Shown here one piece after another: positions 59,445 to 64,000 of a stretch of DNA of 64,000 nucleotides (positions within the stretch are counted from its first letter, which is position 1; the number at the start of each line of letters is the position of its first letter). Below the pieces are notes generated by a model, which was not told the origin of the DNA, did no database searches, and saw nothing but the letters and a program-made list of their open reading frames with translations. The stretch spans positions 868,001 through 932,000 of the forward strand of contig QANY01002375.1 in NCBI GenBank assembly GCA_003255025.1, in the 5' to 3' direction. This DNA is from Datisca glomerata. Lineage: Eukaryota > Streptophyta > Magnoliopsida > Cucurbitales > Datiscaceae. Position numbers and translations under genes: made by a program.

Positions 59445-60115
59445 AATTAAAGAAAATTAGATTTGAACCACGAACGGTTCGTAGACGGAATATCAAAATT
59501 TTTTCGATTTAACTTATTTAATCATATTAAATAATTTAGATCCAATTTTAGTTTAATCATGCATATACAATATTAAAACGAATAGATTAAGAAAAAATAA
59601 TTTTTTCACATTTACTCTGTATCGGAGAATTTTTGAACTGGTGGAACTCTCTTGAGCGTTCTTCGTGTTCTTCAAGCTTTAAGATCAAGATCACGAACTT
59701 GATCTTCCACGAACGATTTCTGAATTAGTTTACCAACAACCACCCGTTAATTTCAAAAATATATCTCATAATAATTTTACGTAGGAATTTGAGTGTGGGC
59801 TCTCAAAACGATTGAAGAACAAAAATTAAATCTTTCATCTTCAGATTAATTTCGGCGGCAACAGTAGTGAAGGAGAAAACATTTTTCTTTTCTTTTTTGT
59901 GTGTTGATAACAACGATATCTAATACTCGTTATCTCTTTGCAATCAAATTGCTATGAGATATTTATCATAAAGTAATTTTTCGGTATTTACAAATATTCT
60001 CATATATTATAATATTTATGAAAACTTTCCTAATTATCTATTATTGTCGAAAATTACACGATCTCATATCGAAAATCATCATATCCAATTGATAAATATA
60101 ATTGATCATTATATT
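59423..60115 (-). repeat. Copia-2-family LTR fragment, unit 1
   Basis: Matches the start of the solo LTR at 29215 (CCACGAACGGTTCGT, GATCATGCATATAC, CTCTCAAAACGATTGAA) and stops at GATCATTAT, where the CT tract begins. Confidence 0.82.
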
Positions 60116-60117
60116 TA

Positions 60118-60243
60118 TCTCTCTCTCTCTCTCTCACTCTCTCTCTCGTTCTCACTCTTTATGTCTATCCCTCCCCCTCTATCTCACTCTCACTCTCTCT
60201 CTCTCACTTTAGTTCTCTCTCTCCCTCTCTTTCTCTCTCTCTA
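60118..60243 (+). repeat. CT-rich microsatellite, unit 1
   Basis: About 125 bp of impure CTCTCT. Confidence 0.9.
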
Positions 60244-60516
60244 CCCGTAAAGTGTAGCATGCACAATGAAAGTTTGAAAGTTTATGCTCATTCCAAAGTA
60301 AATATCATAAGTATTTTAAATTATTTTAGTCATTATTTTATAGTTAATTTATTTGAATTTATACCCATTGTATAATGTATACCATTTAGTTTTACACAAT
60401 TTAGTCTTAAAGTTGTCATTCTTATGCAAAAAGGAAGGTGTTTCCTTCTAACGAACTCCACTAGTGTTATCTAGGGATTTACTTTTCCAATCTAGTACTG
60501 TAGAGAAATTCAAGTT

Positions 60517-60966
60517 ATGGAGCCCGAGGAGAACATTTGCCCAATTAATGGGAGTGGTCAAGATCTAATGAGGCAATTAGACACCTAGAAACTGACGGAG
60601 GAGGAGATAGAAGAGATTGTTATCCCTCGATAGGTCACTTTTATCGATATAGAGAATTGTGGGCTCAGTATTCTCGGTAGACTATATGCCTCGAGGAAGT
60701 ATAATCTTTTGGGTCTGAGGAAAGCACTTTTGATGGCTTAACACGTAGGCGATGATATACATTTTGTGGAGGTCAACAAGGATCAGTTCCAGATATTCTT
60801 CAAGATGGAGAATGTGATGAAGTTTGGTGGAAAAAGGACCATGGATTTTTTATGAACACTCTTTGTTGTTTAACAATGGACTTAGAGACTGGATTTCGAT
60901 TCTGATGTATTCTGCTGGGATAGTTTTTGGATCCAAATCCACCAACTTCCTATTGATTGCAGAAAC
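60517..60966 (+). pseudogene. DUF4283-like ORF fragment, unit 2
   Basis: ATG 60517 opens MEPEENICPINGSG, with a 6-bp deletion relative to units 1 and 3 and further stops (TAG at 60586 and 60631). The later KGPWIFYEHSLLFNN-type segment is at 60833. The MAW position again carries a stop (TTAACA here). Confidence 0.55.
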
Positions 60967-61645
60967 TATATTTGAACCACGAATGGTTCCTAGGCGGAAT
61001 ATCAAACATTTTTCGATTTAACTTATTTAATCATATTAAATAATTTAAAACCAATTTTAATTTGATCATGCATATACAAAATTAAAACGGATAGATTAAG
61101 GGAAAACAATTTTTCACCTTTACATTGTATCGAAGAGTTTCTGAACTGGTGAAATTCCTTCGAGCGTTCTTTGTGTTCTTCAAACTTTAAGATCAAAATC
61201 ATGAACTTGATCTTCCAAGAACGAATTCTGAATTAGTCCACCAACCACCACCCGTAATTTCAAAAATATATCTCAAAAGAATTTTACATAGAAATTTGAG
61301 TGTGGACTCTCAAAACGGTTGAAAAACAAAAATTAAATCTTCCTTCTTTAGATTAATTTCGACGGCAACAATAGTGAGAGGAGAAAATATTTTTCTCATT
61401 TTTGTGTGTGTTGATAACAACAATGGTACCTCATACTCGTTATCTCTTTGCAATCAAATTGCTATTAGATACTTACCAAAAGGTAATTTTTGGTGTTTAC
61501 AAATATACTCATTTATTATAAAATTTCTGAAAATTCCCCTAATTATATATTATTGTTGAAAATTACATGATCTCCTAGAGTTTTAATTGTATCGAAATTC
61601 ATCAATCTAATTGATAAATATAATTGATCATTATATTTATCACTC
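60967..61645 (-). repeat. Copia-2-family LTR fragment, unit 2
   Basis: Begins inside the LTR (TTTGAACCACGAATGG); the first 35 bp present in units 1 and 3 are missing. Ends at GATCATTAT. Confidence 0.8.
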
Positions 61646-62505
61646 ATTCTCTCTCTCTCACTCTCTTTCTCTCGTGGTCGCTCTCTCTCACACTCTCCCT
61701 CTCTCGCACTCTCTCTCTCACACACTCTCTCTCTTGCTCTCTATCTCCCCCTCCCCCCTCTTTCTCTCTCTCACTCTCTCTTTCTCTCTCTCACTTTAGT
61801 TCTCTCTCTCTCTCTCTCTTTTTCTCTCTATCTTTCTATCTCTCCCTTCCTCTCTCCCTCCCTCTCTCTATCTCTCTCTATCTCTCGCTCTCTCTCTCTC
61901 TCTCACTCGCTCTCTCTCTTTCTCTCATTCTTTATCTCTCTCATTCTCTCTCTCTCTCTCACTCTTTGTCTCTTTATGTCTCTCTCTCTCACTCTTTGTC
62001 TATTTATGTCTCTCTCTCACTCTTTGTTTCTCTCTGTCTCTCTCTCACACTCTCGCTCTCGTTCTCACTCTTTCTATCTCTCTATTACTCGCTCTCTGTC
62101 TCTATCTCTCTCTATCTCGCTCTCGCTCTCTCTATCTCTCCTTCCTTCTCTCTTTCGCTCTCTCTCATTCTCTCTCTCTCTCACTATTTGTCTTTTTCCC
62201 TCTCATTATCTCTCACTCTTTGTCTATTTTTGTCTCACACACATACACACACACTCTCACTCTTTGTTTCTCTCTATCTCTCTCTCTCAGACTCTCTCAT
62301 TCTCACTCTTTATATCTCTCTCTCACTCACTCTCACTCTATCTCTCTCATTCTATATCTCTCACTCTCTGTCTCTTTTTGTCTCTCTCTCTCTTTCTCAC
62401 TCTTTTCTCTCTCTCTCTCTCTCTGTCACACACACACACACACACACACACTCTCTCTCATTCTCACCCTTTTCTATCCCTCCCTCCCTCCCTCTCTCTC
62501 TCAAC
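61640..62505 (+). repeat. Long imperfect CT microsatellite (about 870 bp), unit 2
   Basis: Variants of CTCTCTCTCACTCTCTTTCT, with an (AC)n run at 62428-62450. The long Leu/Ser frames across it on the plus strand are artefacts. Confidence 0.95.
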
Positions 62506-62664
62506 ATTATACTAACTGTATAATGTATACCATTTAGTTTTACACAATTTAGAATAAAAGTTGTCATTCCTATGCAAAAAGGAAGCTGTTTCCTTCTAAC
62601 AAACTCCCCTAGTTCTATCTAGGGATTTACTTTTCCAATCTAGTACTGTAGAGAAATTTAAGTT

Positions 62665-63116
62665 GTGGAGGCCGAGGAGAACATTTGCCCCATTAATGGG
62701 AGTGTTGATCAAGAAATATTGAAGCAATTAGACACCTGGAAACTGACAGAGGAGGAGATAGAAGAGATTGTTATCCCTCGAAAGGTCACTTTTATCGATT
62801 TAGAGAATTGTGGGATGAGTATTCTTAGTAGACTATATGCCTCGAGGAAGTATAATCTTTTGGGTCTGAGGAGAGCACTTTTGATGGCTTGAAACGAGAT
62901 GATGATATTCATTTTGTGGAGGTGGACAAGGATCAGTTCCAAATATTCTTCCAAATGGAGAATGTGATGAAGTTTTAGTGGAAATGGACCATGGATTTTT
63001 TAGGAACACTATTTGTTGTTAAACATATGACTCATAGACTGAATTTCGATTCTGATGTATTCAGCTGGGATAATTTTTGGATCCAAATCCACCAACTTCT
63101 TATTGAATGCAGAAAT
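62665..63116 (+). pseudogene. DUF4283-like ORF fragment, unit 3
   Basis: Carries GTG where units 1 and 2 have ATG, then EAEENICPINGSVDQE and WKLTEEEIEEIVIPRKVTFI. It ends with the same premature stop at the MAW tryptophan (62890). Sequence after the stop (VEVDKDQFQIFF-like, 62915) keeps the family pattern in one frame. Confidence 0.6.
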
Positions 63117-64000
63117 TACTAAGATCGATTGGTTTTAAAATTAAAAAAATTTAGATTTGAACCACGAACGGTTCATAGACGGAATATCAATTTTTTTTTC
63201 GATTTAACTTAATTAATCATATTAAATAATTAAAAATCAATTTTAGTTTGATCATGCATATACAATATAAAAATGTTTAGATTAAGAAAAAATAATTTTT
63301 CACATTTACTTTGTATCGGAGAATTTCTGAACTGGTGGAACTCCCTCGAGCATTCTTTATGTTCCTCAAGCTTTAAGATCAGAATCACAAACTTGATCTT
63401 CCACGAACGATTTCTGAATTAGTCCAATAACCACACATTAATAAGAAATACATCTCAAAAGAATTTAACGTAGGAATTTGAGTGTGAGCTCTCAAAACGA
63501 TTGCATAACAAAAATCAAATCTTCATTCTTCAGACTAATTTCGATGGCAACAATAGTGAGAGGAGAAAACGTTTTTCTCTTCTTTTTTTGTGTTGATAAC
63601 AACAACGACGTCTAATACTTGTTATCTCTTTGCATTCCAATTACTATTAGATATTTATCAAAGGATAATTTTTAGTATTTAGAAATATACTCATATATTA
63701 TAAAATTCCTGAAAATTTCTCTAATTATCTATTATTGCCCAAAATTATATGATCTCTTAGAGTTTTAGTTGTATCAAAATTTATCATTCAATTGATAAAT
63801 ATAATTGACCATTATCAATTAATTAATTAATTAATTTAATTATCCAATAATTAAAAAAATAATAAATAAATAAATTTAATATAATAATTACACTTAACTA
63901 ACTTAAGTGGCATCACCTATCACATATAGGTGAATGAAATATGCCTTGGTACCAAAACACATTTTGGTCCAACTGAATTTATTTTTCTATTCCTGTACTC
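63117..64000 (-). repeat. Copia-2-family LTR, unit 3 (partial at window end)
   Basis: Parallels 29215-30075 of the solo LTR, including CACATATAGGTG and TTTTTCTATTCCTG at the window end. Confidence 0.85.

Larger units (their letters stand above)
58703..60252 (+). repeat. Tandem module, unit 1
   Basis: Contains an upstream sequence (TGTAGCATGCACAAT, TATAATGTATACCATTTAG), a DUF4283-like ORF start (58969), a reverse-orientation Copia-2-family LTR piece (59423-60115) and a CT microsatellite (60118-60240). Confidence 0.8.
60253..62514 (+). repeat. Tandem module, unit 2
   Basis: Same order as unit 1: upstream sequence, DUF4283-like fragment (60517), LTR piece (60967-61645), then a much longer CT tract (61640-62505). 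Confidence 0.8.
62515..64000 (+). repeat. Tandem module, unit 3 (runs off the window)
   Basis: Starts at CTGTATAATGTATACC, contains the DUF4283-like fragment (62665) and an LTR piece (63117-64000) that continues past the point where units 1 and 2 turn into CT repeats. Confidence 0.8.

Noticed and set aside
61624..62523. A 299-residue open frame rich in Leu and Ser
   Set aside because: It is translation of an imperfect CT microsatellite; other frames of the same tract are open too.
1..64000. tRNA, rRNA or small RNA genes
   Set aside because: Scanned by eye for cloverleaf B-box and rRNA-like motifs and found none; only a covariance search would settle it.

Overview
The window is nuclear DNA from a flowering plant, most likely a eudicot. 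It is AT-rich and consists mostly of decayed retroelements nested in one another. I recognise one intact protein-coding gene, a cytochrome P450 of the CYP86A1 type (minus strand, ATG at 56899, stop at 55358). Every other coding signal is a broken reading frame of a transposable element, of an integrated pararetrovirus, or a gene fragment.

Layout. 1-1.1 kb: right end of a CGGTTC-rich hAT-like non-autonomous element. 1.2-8.0 kb: a Mutator-like element with about 255-bp terminal inverted repeats, carrying an inserted Copia-1 (2572-7517, target-site duplication CATTT). 8.6-9.0 kb: a small hAT-type MITE with an 8-bp target duplication. 9.7-13.2 kb: a long Copia LTR in reverse orientation and a dispersed repeat. 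13.7-14.4 kb: a fragment that looks like a MYB98-class R2R3-MYB gene, ending where a Tat-type Gypsy LTR begins. 14.4-18.5 kb: that Tat element's non-coding, tandem-repeat-filled interior. 18.6-25.1 kb: a rearranged Copia-2 whose gag lies on the minus strand while its pol and 3' LTR lie on the plus strand. 25.1-32.0 kb: Copia-3, with a solo LTR (TSD CAATC/CAATT) inside its RNase H. 32.4-45.3 kb: Copia-4 on the minus strand, split within gag by a virtually full-length endogenous caulimovirid (about 36.06-44.18 kb, minus strand). 45.4-54.9 kb: Tat-1, a Gypsy element with two RNase H regions, tandem repeats and an antisense 3' ORF, its 3' LTR interrupted by another hAT-like element. 55.4-57.0 kb: the CYP86A1 gene and core promoter. 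58.7-64 kb: three tandem copies of a module made of a DUF4283-like ORF start, an inserted Copia LTR piece and a CT microsatellite.

Nothing here forms a working gene cluster. The P450 would make omega-hydroxy fatty acids for suberin and stands alone among the repeats. The rest records insertion history: EPRV into Copia-4, Copia-2 into the LTR of Copia-3, a solo LTR into Copia-3, Copia-1 into a MULE, Tat-2 into a MYB-like gene, and LTR insertion before the triplication at the right end. The most notable features are the terminally redundant 7.94-kb pararetrovirus unit, the gag/pol opposition in Copia-2, and the triplicated module. Family names come from recalled motifs; no database or alignment was run.
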